Program-made: the position numbers and the translations under genes
Notes under the pieces: generated by a model
What the model was told of the DNA's origin: nothing
The model's database searches: none
What the model saw: only the letters and a program-made list of their open reading frames with translations
NCBI GenBank assembly: GCA_046329515.1
Contig: JAXLUM010000001.1
Coordinates: forward strand, 558,001-622,000
Source of the DNA: Bog-950 sp046329515
GTDB lineage: Bacteria; Bacteroidota; Bacteroidia; Chitinophagales; LD1
Direction: 5' to 3'
DNA length: 64,000 nt
In this document: one piece after another, positions 7,844 through 16,596 of the stretch
Numbering within the stretch: the stretch's first letter is position 1
How the letters are laid out: every line of letters starts with the position of its first letter

Positions 7844-8707
7844 ATGAAAATGGCCTTCTTTTGTTGCCTTGTGCTAACTTGCTGCTTTACAATTGCTAAG
7901 CCTGTTAAAAACGGGGGTGCCGCAACTGTTAATCATTTTATTGCGGCCCTAAACAAACACGATGTAAAGGAAATTTATGCCTTACTTTCTGAAGACCACC
8001 TGTTTATAGATGCAGGCGGTCAGCAGGTAAGCGGAGCGGAGAAGGTGCTGGCCGGCTGGAAGGGCTATTTCGACTGGTTCCCCGATTATACCATTGAAGT
8101 TGAGCAACTTTTCATAAACGGCGATACTGCCGCTCTTTTCGGTTATGCTTCTGGCACCTTTGCAAAGGCTGATACTGCGGGGCATTGGCGTATTCCTGCT
8201 TCATGGAAGGCTGTGGTGCATGAAGGGAAAATCAAGAGCTGGCAAATGTTTGCCGATACCAGGCTAACCTCCGAAATACTAAACCGGTATTCAGGCGCAG
8301 GGGGCAATGATAAACTACAGGGCTTTGGCGGTGTCTTCTTTAAATCAGAACACCCCAAGGAACTGAAGGCCTGGTACGATACGCACCTGGGCACCACCTT
8401 TGGCACTATGGGCTTTTCCCTTTTTTGGTGGCGCGACTATGAAACAAAACAGGGGGCCAGCACCAGCTTCTCTATATTTAAAGCGTCAAGCGATTATTTT
8501 AACCCAAGCAACAGCCCCTTTATGTTCAACTTTAGGGTAGGTGATTTAGAGGCTACTCTTAACCGATTGAAGGCTGAAGGGGTAACAGTGGTTGGCGATA
8601 TTCAGAGTTTCGATTATGGTAAATTTGGTTGGATACTGGATGGTGACGGAAATAAAATTGAGTTATGGGAACCGAAAGATGAAGAACATCAATTCGGAAA
8701 AAACTAA
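7844..8707 (+). CDS. Secreted SnoaL-like / VOC two-domain protein
   Basis: A hydrophobic, Cys-containing leader of about 20 residues precedes a SnoaL/NTF2-like domain (about 25-150; NHFIAALNKHDVKEIYALL and a late WQMFADT). A glyoxalase/VOC domain follows (about 158-283; FGGVFFKSEHPKELKAWYD, then GDGNKIELWEP). SnoaL folds often act as small-molecule isomerases, hydratases or ketosteroid-isomerase-like pockets. VOC domains bind a metal and catalyse isomerisation or C-X chemistry, and the terminal Glu is a usual ligand. Neither substrate can be read. The fusion of the two folds with an export signal is unusual. A TAGTTTTG box at 7832-7839 would place transcription close to the ATG. It is followed 5 bases later by the VIT-like transporter gene, so the two are likely an operon. 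Confidence 0.7.
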   Translation: MKMAFFCCLVLTCCFTIAKPVKNGGAATVNHFIAALNKHDVKEIYALLSEDHLFIDAGGQQVSGAEKVLAGWKGYFDWFPDYTIEVEQLFINGDTAALFGYASGTFAKADTAGHWRIPASWKAVVHEGKIKSWQMFADTRLTSEILNRYSGAGGNDKLQGFGGVFFKSEHPKELKAWYDTHLGTTFGTMGFSLFWWRDYETKQGASTSFSIFKASSDYFNPSNSPFMFNFRVGDLEATLNRLKAEGVTVVGDIQSFDYGKFGWILDGDGNKIELWEPKDEEHQFGKN

Positions 8708-8712
8708 GTAAG

Positions 8713-9429
8713 ATGAATATGGAAGCGAACGCGCACGGACACGTAGAAGAACATTTTGAAAGTACGGACTTTGTAAAGGATGTGGTAATTGGCATGGCCG
8801 ATGGCCTTACGGTACCCTTTGCGTTGGCCGCCGGCCTAAGTGGCGCGGTAGATAGCGGCCATGTTATAGTAATTGCGGGCATTGCCGAAATAGCCGCAGG
8901 CAGCGTGGCTATGGGCCTTGGTGGCTACCTGGCCGGTAAAACGGAGGCAGACCATTACGATTCGGAATTGAAGCGTGAATACTATGAAGTAGATGCTTTT
9001 CCGCAGAAGGAAAAACAAGAAGTAATGGAAGTGCTGCAGGATTTTGGCGTTAGCGAAAACAGCAGCCGCGAGATTACCGAGGAAATGAGCCGCGATAAAG
9101 AGAAATGGGTAAAATTTATGATGCGTTTTGAATTGGGTCTTGAGAAGCCCGACCCCAAGCGCGCCCGCAACAGCGCTTTTACCATTGGTTTATCGTACAT
9201 AGCCGGCGGTTTTATACCGCTTAGCCCTTATTTGTTTGCAAGCAATGTAACAACAGCCCTTTTAATATCGGTTGGTATTACACTGGTGGCGCTCTTTATT
9301 TTCGGGTTCTTAAAATCAAGGGCTACGGGCCAGCCTCAACTTGCGGGCGCATTCCGCACTATGTTTATAGGCGCTTTGGCAGCCGGCGTTGCCTTTGGTT
9401 TGGCCAAGGCAATCGGTAAAATTGAATAA
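8713..9429 (+). CDS. VIT1/CCC1-type iron/manganese transporter
   Basis: The 238-residue protein has the family pattern: an N-terminal DFVKDVVIGMADGLTVPFALAAGLSG helix (about 17-42), a second helix with GIAEIAAGSVAMGLGGYLAGKTEADHY, a long acidic cytoplasmic middle (EVMEVLQDFG, EEMSRDKEKW), and three further membrane helices. VIT1/CCC1 proteins move Fe2+ or Mn2+ out of the cytosol; the acidic middle part is the metal-collecting domain of eukaryotic VIT1. Its gene follows the SnoaL/VOC gene by 5 bases. ATG 8713 is chosen, and ATG 8719 would remove only two residues. Family call is good; the metal is inferred. Confidence 0.85.
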   Translation: MNMEANAHGHVEEHFESTDFVKDVVIGMADGLTVPFALAAGLSGAVDSGHVIVIAGIAEIAAGSVAMGLGGYLAGKTEADHYDSELKREYYEVDAFPQKEKQEVMEVLQDFGVSENSSREITEEMSRDKEKWVKFMMRFELGLEKPDPKRARNSAFTIGLSYIAGGFIPLSPYLFASNVTTALLISVGITLVALFIFGFLKSRATGQPQLAGAFRTMFIGALAAGVAFGLAKAIGKIE

Positions 9430-9463
9430 GCGTTAACTACGGCACAGGCCACTGTAAAAATTA

Positions 9464-9471
9464 TATTTTCG
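9464..9471 (+). promoter_or_regulatory. Candidate -7 box upstream of aguB
   Basis: TATTTTCG differs from the Bacteroidota box TAnnTTTG at one position and lies 20 bases before the ATG. No clear TTTG is seen 19 bases upstream, so this is weak support. Confidence 0.3.
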
Positions 9472-9491
9472 CGCCACTAAATTTAAGTGAA

Positions 9492-10367
9492 ATGAGCAAA
9501 GTAAAAGTAGGATTTGTGCAAATGAGCTGCGGAAAGGAAGTGCAGCCGAACCTTGAGAAAGCAATAGCCGGAATACGCGATGCGGCTGCAAAAGGAGCGC
9601 AAATTATTTGCACACAGGAGTTGTTTACCTCTTTATACTTCTGCGATGTGGAGGATTACGAAAATTTTAAACTGGCTGAGCCAATTCCCGGGCCAACAAC
9701 TGAGCGCTTAGGTAAATTGGCCAAAGAACTTAATGTTGTCATCATTGCTTCGCTGTTTGAAAAACGCGCGCAGGGCCTTTACCATAACACAACAGCCGTG
9801 CTTGATGCTGATGGAAGCTACTTAGGCATGTATCGTAAAATGCATATACCTGATGACCCTGCTTACTTCGAAAAATTCTATTTTACCATTGGCGACTTGG
9901 GCTATAAAGTATTCAAAACAAAGTATGCCACCTTTGGTGTGCTTATCTGTTGGGACCAATGGTACCCTGAAGCCGCCCGTATCACTTCTTTAATGGGAGC
10001 CGAAATTTTATTCTACCCAACAGCAATTGGCTGGGCTACCGACCAGGATGAAGAAACCAATAAAGATCAATACAGCGCATGGCAAACCATACAACGCTCG
10101 CATGCAGTAGCCAATGGCGTACACGTAGTAAGTGTTAACCGTGTGGGTTTAGAGCAGGAGGGAAGAATGAAATTTTGGGGAGGCAGTTTTGTTTCTAATC
10201 CGTTTGGCCGCTTAGAGTACCTGGCCAGCCACGATAAAGAAGAAAATGTAGTGGTAGAATTGGATTTGGCGAAAACTGATTTCTTCCGTACGCACTGGCC
10301 GTTTATGCGCGACCGCCGCATTGATAGCTACCAACCAATTACCAAAAGGTATATTGACGGCGAGTAA
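9492..10367 (+). CDS. aguB: N-carbamoylputrescine amidase
   Basis: This 291-residue nitrilase-superfamily enzyme has the Glu-Lys-Cys triad visible: E43 in CTQELF, K116 in YRKMHIPDDP and C153 in LICWDQWYPEAAR. The PDDPxxxEKFYF segment after the Lys is characteristic of the AguB branch. It hydrolyses N-carbamoylputrescine to putrescine, CO2 and ammonia in the cytoplasm. The next gene on the same strand, 44 bases on, encodes agmatine deiminase, which makes its substrate, so the pair forms a complete agmatine-to-putrescine route. Length is normal. Identification is strong on motif and context. Confidence 0.93.
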   Translation: MSKVKVGFVQMSCGKEVQPNLEKAIAGIRDAAAKGAQIICTQELFTSLYFCDVEDYENFKLAEPIPGPTTERLGKLAKELNVVIIASLFEKRAQGLYHNTTAVLDADGSYLGMYRKMHIPDDPAYFEKFYFTIGDLGYKVFKTKYATFGVLICWDQWYPEAARITSLMGAEILFYPTAIGWATDQDEETNKDQYSAWQTIQRSHAVANGVHVVSVNRVGLEQEGRMKFWGGSFVSNPFGRLEYLASHDKEENVVVELDLAKTDFFRTHWPFMRDRRIDSYQPITKRYIDGE

Positions 10368-10411
10368 TTCAAACTTCCATTGCTATTATTAAAGTTAAAG
10401 ACGAAAGCAAA

Positions 10412-11470
10412 TTGACTTCCTTCGAAAATTCTCCCAGAGCTTTAGGCTATTCATTTCCTGCGGAATTTGCCCCGCAACGTGCTATGTGGTTAAGCTGGCC
10501 GCATAAAGAGGCAAGCTGGCCCGGCAAGATTGATACCATCTATGCTCCTTACTGCGATTTTATAAGCCTTGTTTCGCAGCAGCAATTGGTATGCATAAAC
10601 GTGGCCGATGAAAAGATGAAACAGTTTGCTTTAAGCAAATTGCAGGCTTCAGTAGTTAAACACAATAACGATAATATTCAGTTTTTCTTTCATCCTACTA
10701 ACGATGCCTGGTGCCGCGACCATGGCCCCGCTTTTTTATTGAATAAAGAGAAAAACAAAAAAGCGATAGTGGATTGGGGTTATAATGCCTGGGGCGGTAA
10801 GTACCCTCCGTTCGATTTAGATGATGTAATACCTACACTTATTGGGGAGAAGCTGGGCTTACCGGTTTTTAATCCGGGTATAGTAATGGAAGGTGGCAGC
10901 GTTGAGTTTAACGGCAAAGGTACATTACTAACTACTACCGCCTGTTTACTCAATAAGAACCGCAATCCGCATTTATCGCAAAAAGAAATTGAGCGCTACC
11001 TTATAGAATTTTATGGTGTAGATAATATTCTTTGGTTGGCAGATGGTATTGTAGGTGATGATACCGACGGGCATATTGACGACCTTACGCGCTTTGTAAA
11101 TGAGGATACAGTAGTAACAGTGGTAGAAGAAGATAAAGGGGACGAGAATTATGAATTGCTGCAGGAGAACCTGAAACTGCTTGCAAAAATGCGCCTTGAA
11201 AGCGGTAAACAATTGAACATTGTTGAACTGCCTATGCCTTCCGCAGTTGTTTATGAAGACCAACGACTGCCGGCTTCCTATGCCAATTTTTATATCGCTA
11301 ATCAATACGTAATAGTTCCCACTTTCCGCGATGCCAAAAATGACGACCGGGCTTTGAATATATTACAAGGCTGCTTTAAGGATAGGCAGGTGGTGGGTGT
11401 AGACTCTACCGATATTATTTGGGGGCTGGGCACTTTCCATTGCCTTAGCCAACAGGAGCCCGCGCTATAA
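10412..11470 (+). CDS. aguA: Agmatine deiminase
   Basis: The 352-residue protein belongs to the guanidino-group-modifying enzymes. Seen: the substrate-binding NDAWCRDHGP, an EGGSVEFNGKGT segment, GDDTDGHIDD, and the catalytic C344 in GLGTFHCLSQQEP. It converts agmatine to N-carbamoylputrescine and ammonia, feeding AguB. No ATG fits the family N terminus (SPRALGYSFPAEFAPQRAMWLSWP), so a TTG at 10412 is the likely start; the first in-frame Met (QRAM) would remove a conserved segment. Its stop is 2 bases from the convergent peroxidase gene, so the two transcripts must end or overlap here. Confidence 0.93.
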   Translation: MTSFENSPRALGYSFPAEFAPQRAMWLSWPHKEASWPGKIDTIYAPYCDFISLVSQQQLVCINVADEKMKQFALSKLQASVVKHNNDNIQFFFHPTNDAWCRDHGPAFLLNKEKNKKAIVDWGYNAWGGKYPPFDLDDVIPTLIGEKLGLPVFNPGIVMEGGSVEFNGKGTLLTTTACLLNKNRNPHLSQKEIERYLIEFYGVDNILWLADGIVGDDTDGHIDDLTRFVNEDTVVTVVEEDKGDENYELLQENLKLLAKMRLESGKQLNIVELPMPSAVVYEDQRLPASYANFYIANQYVIVPTFRDAKNDDRALNILQGCFKDRQVVGVDSTDIIWGLGTFHCLSQQEPAL

Positions 11471-11472
11471 TT

Positions 11473-12579
11473 TTAAAACGGATCCTTAGTTCCCGGGTTA
11501 CTGACAAAGCGGTAATCGTTCAGCGTTTTTAAAAACGCTAGTAAATCAGCTTTCTGTTGCGCATCTAAATGCACGCCTCCGTTGGCGTGGTTAGCTTTCA
11601 GCATTATGGCATCAACCGTAGGCGATAGTTTTATGCCTTCGCTGTAAAAATCTATCACCTGTTCCAGCGTTTGAAAGCGGCCATCGTGCATATAGGGCGC
11701 CGTAAACTCCAAATTTCGTAACGATGGCGATTTAAACTTGCCGTTATCATTACTGTTGCCGGTAATAAAACCACGGCCTAAATCAATAAACGCATCAGCA
11801 GTAGTTACTGAATCGAGCCCGTTATTGTGGAAGGCATTATCCGTCATTAACCATGTATTGCCAAGTGCGTGGCAATGGAAACAATCCCCTGTTTCAGTAG
11901 CAAAAATTTGAAAACCTCTTTGTTCTGATGCGGTAAACTGCATAGCGCCCCGTTGTATGCTGTCAAAACGCGACTCAGAAGAAATCAGCGTCATCATAAA
12001 CTGTTGCAAAGCCGTATAAATTTTGCCTTCAGTAATATCGCCAGGGCGGCCAAAGGCTTTTTTAAATAAACGAACGTAGGTGCTGTCTCCTTGTAAATAA
12101 GTAATAGCAGCAGGCACATTTAAATCCTGTTCGCCATGGAAGGCATCCTGTGCCTGTGCGGCCAAGGAGCCTGCTCGGCCATCCCAAAAAATGTTTCCAT
12201 CCCACAACAGGTTTTGTATGGCTGGGGCATTGCGCTTGGTAGGGCCAAAAACATTCTGGCTTTTGGCATTACCGGCATCACTAAAGGCCAGCTCCTGTTT
12301 ATGGCAACTGGCGCAGGATAATGCACCTGTTGATGATAAATGCTTATCGTAAAATAAACGACGGCCTAACTCAATGCCTTCTACTGTTAATGAATCGGCG
12401 CCTGCATTATTTATGCTTGGGAAACGAAAGGGCTTGGTTATGGTATATTTGGTGCCAACGAATAAGCTATCCGGTTCGCCGTTGGGCGGTGTAATCTGTG
12501 GGTCCGGTTTGCAGTTTTGCAGGCTTAAGGCCAGCAAACAAGCAGTAAAAAATAGCAGGGCAGCGTGTTTCATATTCAA
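11473..12579 (-). CDS. Di-haem cytochrome c peroxidase family protein (MauG/MbnH type), probable lipoprotein
   Basis: The 368-residue protein has two c-type haem motifs, CASCH (C89-H93) and CFHCH (C233-H237), and the family segments GRRLFYDKHLS, RNAPAIQNLLWDGNIFWDGRAGSL and KFKSPSLRNLEFTAPYMHDGRF. A hydrophobic leader ends at a plausible lipid-attachment Cys23 (LSLQNC). Members are periplasmic: some reduce H2O2, while MauG and MbnH use the haems to oxidise residues on a partner protein. It overlaps the upstream MbnP-like gene by 4 bases (ATGA), which argues for the partner-modifying role. No calibration to classical peroxidase versus MbnH was possible by eye. Confidence 0.88.
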   Translation of the reverse strand: MNMKHAALLFFTACLLALSLQNCKPDPQITPPNGEPDSLFVGTKYTITKPFRFPSINNAGADSLTVEGIELGRRLFYDKHLSSTGALSCASCHKQELAFSDAGNAKSQNVFGPTKRNAPAIQNLLWDGNIFWDGRAGSLAAQAQDAFHGEQDLNVPAAITYLQGDSTYVRLFKKAFGRPGDITEGKIYTALQQFMMTLISSESRFDSIQRGAMQFTASEQRGFQIFATETGDCFHCHALGNTWLMTDNAFHNNGLDSVTTADAFIDLGRGFITGNSNDNGKFKSPSLRNLEFTAPYMHDGRFQTLEQVIDFYSEGIKLSPTVDAIMLKANHANGGVHLDAQQKADLLAFLKTLNDYRFVSNPGTKDPF

Positions 12580-13304
12580 TTTAACGAAAATGCTTTCGCC
12601 AGGTTGTTCATGAATTTAGTGGCTACATCAAAGTGGTCGCTGGTTTGCGAAGTGCTTTCGTTTATCAGGTCCAGTGTTTCTGTATCACCGTAAAAAATCT
12701 TCTTTACATCAAGCACCAGTGTTAAGCTCTGTTTGTCGCCGCAACAGGCAGAAAAATCTTTGGTTAAAGTAACCGTGCGATAAAGAGGGTTACTGCCTAG
12801 GTGATATAAAGGAAACCAATTGTAAGTGCCGCTGCCGGTACCGCTTGTGTCGCAACGTGCTTCGTACTTCACAAATATGTACTTCATCCAGCTCCAATAC
12901 ATATCATTATTGGCAAGTGGGCTTTTAGGGTCAATATCGTTAGGGTCGCTTTCATTTTGTATGGAGTCTACCCCTATACCAAAGCGAATAGCTTTAAAAT
13001 CGCCATTTAGTTTATCTACGTTAATGCTTAATGATGAAGGATTGCTGAAATCAATAAGGGCAACATCCTTTACTTCAACTTCGCTATTGTCGGTTTTAAT
13101 TAAAGTAATATGGGATAGATAGAACTTTAATACGTCTGTTTGTATTCTGCGGTTTTGCGCATCGGTATTAGATGTGCCGGTAAAAAATGCCTGGTTGCCG
13201 TAAACAGCCTGCATCTGCAAACTTAACTTCCCATCAGGTTTATGGCAGGATGACAGTACGAGCAATGCCACACAAACCGGGAGAATACAATATCTAAAGT
13301 TCAT
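12576..13304 (-). CDS. MbnP-like lipoprotein
   Basis: The 242-residue protein begins with a lipoprotein signal (VLSSC, Cys20). The body matches the MbnP domain pattern: an N-terminal beta strand with FLTG-like FFTG, a VLKFYLSHITL strand followed by VALIDF, a GVDSIQN segment, and a Trp-rich NDMYWSWMKYIFVKYEA segment (about 138-154). In methanotrophs MbnP binds copper after its partner MbnH converts a Trp to kynurenine. Here the peroxidase gene follows with a 4-base overlap, so the two are translationally coupled. A role in copper handling is inferred from family and context; Bacteroidota versions are uncharacterised to my knowledge. Confidence 0.75.
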   Translation of the reverse strand: MNFRYCILPVCVALLVLSSCHKPDGKLSLQMQAVYGNQAFFTGTSNTDAQNRRIQTDVLKFYLSHITLIKTDNSEVEVKDVALIDFSNPSSLSINVDKLNGDFKAIRFGIGVDSIQNESDPNDIDPKSPLANNDMYWSWMKYIFVKYEARCDTSGTGSGTYNWFPLYHLGSNPLYRTVTLTKDFSACCGDKQSLTLVLDVKKIFYGDTETLDLINESTSQTSDHFDVATKFMNNLAKAFSLN

Positions 13305-13437
13305 AGGGGTGTTTAAATGCTAAAATTAAATCAAAAAATCAGAATCACAGGCCGATATATCTCAAACCCCTCCAGCCTTAACACATTTATGCAACAGATG
13401 AGCAGGCACGAATGTTCGGGGTTTCATACCCATACAT

Positions 13438-13465
13438 GAAAAAGGGAGCGTTTTTGGCGCTCCCC
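13438..13465 (-). terminator. Terminator after the sortilin-like gene
   Basis: GGGAGCG (13444-13450) pairs with CGCTCCC (13458-13464). On the minus strand the stem is followed by five U residues. It lies 32 bases beyond the stop codon. Confidence 0.8.
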
Positions 13466-13496
13466 CTGACTAATAACTAATTCCACAAAAGTTTGC

Positions 13497-16400
13497 TTAA
13501 TACGGTTGGTTCTTGCCAAGGCGTTTTAATTCGGCTTTTACCTTAGGCCTGTACGTTTTTTTACGGTCCTCAATTTTATTGCGGGCTTCGTTCATTTCCT
13601 TTTGCAGGCTATTCATTCCTTCCAGTTGCGAGCCGGTAGGTTGGCCTTCGTAAAAGTTTACGCCGTAATAAATGTCGGTCACTTTTTCGCGCAGGTTTTC
13701 TTCATCCACAAACAATACATTATTCCCTTCTTTAACCGGCACCAGCGATTTACGAATACTCTCTAAACTATCGTAGTACTCCGAAATTACGGGCGAGAGG
13801 TCTTTAACCTCTTTTATTTTTTGCTGCTCGCTTATTAAGGAGTCCATTACTACAGCTAACTCTTCTTCCATTTTACGTGTGCGCTCTACCGCATCGTAAT
13901 TTGCATCCCGTTGGGCAGCGGTAAATGAAGAATGCGGATCGCTTATCAATTCCAATTCACCTGAAGTCATCTTGTCATTGGCAGTTACTTTAACAGTGTA
14001 TTTACCTTCGCGCACCATTGGCCCTACGGTTGAAGCCCAATCGGCTTTTGAACCGCCTTCAGCTACACGCGGCGGTTTAGTGCGCATGTTCCAGGTTATT
14101 TTGTTTAGCCCCTTGCGCTTGGTTCCCGGTAACTCTACAACAAGTTCATTCTTGTTATTGAAAATCTGCACGTTAACATTTCCGCTGTTGATTCGGTCTT
14201 TCAGATAATAGGTTATCAGTGCTTCCTCTGTAGAGTTTGCTCCAACAAATCCACCCGCATCGGGCCAGCCTTGTCCGTAGTGGCCATTAGTAACCGGCGT
14301 CGGCCTCGATGGAATAAAGGCAATATCGCTGTTCAGTAACTGGTCGTTTATTTTACGCAGCGGCGAAATATCATCAACAATTAAAATGCCTCTGCCATGT
14401 GTCGCTAAAATCAAATCGTTGGTTTTAGGCTCAATGGCAATATCGCGCACTAAACAGTATTCAGGCACACGGGCCTTCATTTGGGTCCAATTCTTCCCAC
14501 CGTCAATGGAGGTATATAGCCCCATCTCCGTTCCTAAAAACAATAAGTCCTTGCTTACAATATCCTCGCGTATTTTATGTGCGTAGCCTTTAAACAAATC
14601 GCTTTGAAACATGGTCCATGTTTTACCCATATCTGTGCTGCGGGCTACGTATGTTTTCATATCGCCATACATGTGATTATCAAAGGTGGCGTACACCACA
14701 TTTTTATCATAACGGCTGGGTTCAATACTGCTAACCCATGTTTGTGCAGGCACCCCGCTGGCTTTATAGTTGTTGGCCACATTTGTCCAGCTTTGTCCGC
14801 CGTTTAAGCTTAACTGCAGGTTGCCGTCATCTGTTCCCACCCAAATCATGTTTTCATCTAAAGGCGATTCGGCCACTGTAAAAATGGTGCAGTGGTTTTC
14901 AGCTGAGGTATTGTCATTGGTTAATCCCCCGCTTTCTTCCTGTTTCAGCTTTATTGGGTCATTCGTAGTTAAGTCCGGTGAAATTTTATTCCACGTCAAA
15001 CCGCGGTCCTGGCTCTTAAACAGGAACTGGCAGGCCATGTATAAGGTTTTTTTATTGCTTGGTGAACGCACGATTGGTGTGTTCCAGTTAAAGCGGAATT
15101 TAGGATCGCCAATAGAAGGTTTAGGTTGAATATCCTGCCCTTGATTGGTTTTTAAATTCAACATGCTGGCATGGCCCCCCTGGTATTCGCTGAATACAAT
15201 TTCATGGTCTTCTCCATCGCTTTGCACCCAAAAACCATCTCCGCCGCCTACGTTCTTCCAATCGCCATTCTCAATGCCGCCCGGGCTTTGCGAAGGGGCC
15301 CGCCATGAGCCATTATCCTGCAAGCCTCCATATACGTAGTAAGGCTCCTGGTTATCGTAGGTTACATGGTAAAACTGCGACACCGGAATATTGTTCAGGT
15401 ATATCCAGTTGTTGCCCCGGTCAACACTCATATATACACCACCATCAGTACCTACATACATCTGCGAAGTGTTTTTTGGGTTTATCCAAAGGGCATGCAT
15501 ATCGCTGTGTACCCAGCCGCTGCTGTTTTGCGCGCGCACCCAGCTAAAGCCGCCATCCTCACTGTACGAAAATTGAAAAGCCGGACGGTAAACGCGGTTG
15601 GCATCTAAAGGGTCAACCACCACAGTGCTGAAATAAAATGGCCGTGCGCAAACGTTGTCATCGGCGCTTTGGGCTGCCCAGGTTTCACCGCCATCAGATG
15701 ATATATACAATCCTGTTTTCTTCGATTCTACTATGGCTACAATTTTGTTAGGATCAGTTGGCGCCAGTGCAATAGCAGCGCGGCCAATATCGCCATCCGG
15801 TAAACCCTTGTGAATTTTCTTCCATGTTTTGCCGCCATCTATACTTTTCATAATAGCGCTGCCGGGCCCGCCCGACGAAAACGCAAAAGGTTTACGGCGG
15901 AATTGCCAGAAGGTGGCATACATCACATCGGGGTTCTTTGGGTTAATAGCAAAGTCAGCACAGCCGGAGGAATCATTCACAAACAAAATCTTCGACCATG
16001 TTTTACCTGCATCGCTTGATTTATATAAACCGCGTTCCGCAGAATTAGAAAACAGTTTGCCCGGTACTGCTGCAAAAATGGTGTTGGCATCGTTCGGGTG
16101 AATAATCAATTTACTTATGTGCTCACTTTCCGGCAAACCGCAAAACGTCCAGTTTTCGCCGCCATCTGTAGTTTTATAAATACCATTACCTACTGATACC
16201 GTATTGCGCATGTTACTTTCACCTGTGCCTACGTAAACTATATCAGGGTTAGTTTGGTCAATAGCTATTGCGCCTATGCTTTGGCAATGCTTATCGAATA
16301 CTGATTTAAACTGTGAGCCGCCATTGGTAGTTTTCCAAACACCACCGCCTGCAGTGCCCACATAAATAGTACGGGGGTCGTTATTTACGCCTTCTATAGC

Positions 16401-16577
16401 TGTAATACGCCCACCCATAACTGCGGGGCCTATAGCGCGTGCTTCCATTTTGCCCAACGCTGCTGAACTTAACTTAACTGAAGGCTGTGTCGGTGTGGTT
16501 TGCTTGCCTTTGCTTTTCTGCGCATTTAGCGAAAAGAACAAGGTCGCAGCAAATAAAAACAATACTATTTTTTTCAT
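13497..16577 (-). CDS. Secreted sortilin/VPS10-like Asp-box beta-propeller protein
   Basis: The 1026-residue protein has a signal peptide (ending near LNAQ) and about eleven Asp-box motifs of the form SxDxGxxW (for example TTDGGENW, SSDAGKTW, SIDGGKTW, STDMGKTW), spread over residues about 80-720. These mark one or two sortilin-type ten-bladed propellers. A beta-sandwich (about 800-870) and a C-terminal helical, Lys-rich tail follow. There is no T9SS sorting domain, so it is probably periplasmic or surface-bound by other means. Such proteins are often misnamed glycosyl hydrolases; no catalytic residues are seen. It starts 19 bases after the LolA-like gene, so they share a transcript. Confidence 0.75.
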   Translation of the reverse strand: MKKIVLFLFAATLFFSLNAQKSKGKQTTPTQPSVKLSSAALGKMEARAIGPAVMGGRITAIEGVNNDPRTIYVGTAGGGVWKTTNGGSQFKSVFDKHCQSIGAIAIDQTNPDIVYVGTGESNMRNTVSVGNGIYKTTDGGENWTFCGLPESEHISKLIIHPNDANTIFAAVPGKLFSNSAERGLYKSSDAGKTWSKILFVNDSSGCADFAINPKNPDVMYATFWQFRRKPFAFSSGGPGSAIMKSIDGGKTWKKIHKGLPDGDIGRAAIALAPTDPNKIVAIVESKKTGLYISSDGGETWAAQSADDNVCARPFYFSTVVVDPLDANRVYRPAFQFSYSEDGGFSWVRAQNSSGWVHSDMHALWINPKNTSQMYVGTDGGVYMSVDRGNNWIYLNNIPVSQFYHVTYDNQEPYYVYGGLQDNGSWRAPSQSPGGIENGDWKNVGGGDGFWVQSDGEDHEIVFSEYQGGHASMLNLKTNQGQDIQPKPSIGDPKFRFNWNTPIVRSPSNKKTLYMACQFLFKSQDRGLTWNKISPDLTTNDPIKLKQEESGGLTNDNTSAENHCTIFTVAESPLDENMIWVGTDDGNLQLSLNGGQSWTNVANNYKASGVPAQTWVSSIEPSRYDKNVVYATFDNHMYGDMKTYVARSTDMGKTWTMFQSDLFKGYAHKIREDIVSKDLLFLGTEMGLYTSIDGGKNWTQMKARVPEYCLVRDIAIEPKTNDLILATHGRGILIVDDISPLRKINDQLLNSDIAFIPSRPTPVTNGHYGQGWPDAGGFVGANSTEEALITYYLKDRINSGNVNVQIFNNKNELVVELPGTKRKGLNKITWNMRTKPPRVAEGGSKADWASTVGPMVREGKYTVKVTANDKMTSGELELISDPHSSFTAAQRDANYDAVERTRKMEEELAVVMDSLISEQQKIKEVKDLSPVISEYYDSLESIRKSLVPVKEGNNVLFVDEENLREKVTDIYYGVNFYEGQPTGSQLEGMNSLQKEMNEARNKIEDRKKTYRPKVKAELKRLGKNQPY

Positions 16578-16596
16578 AATACCTGTTTGCAGTTAA

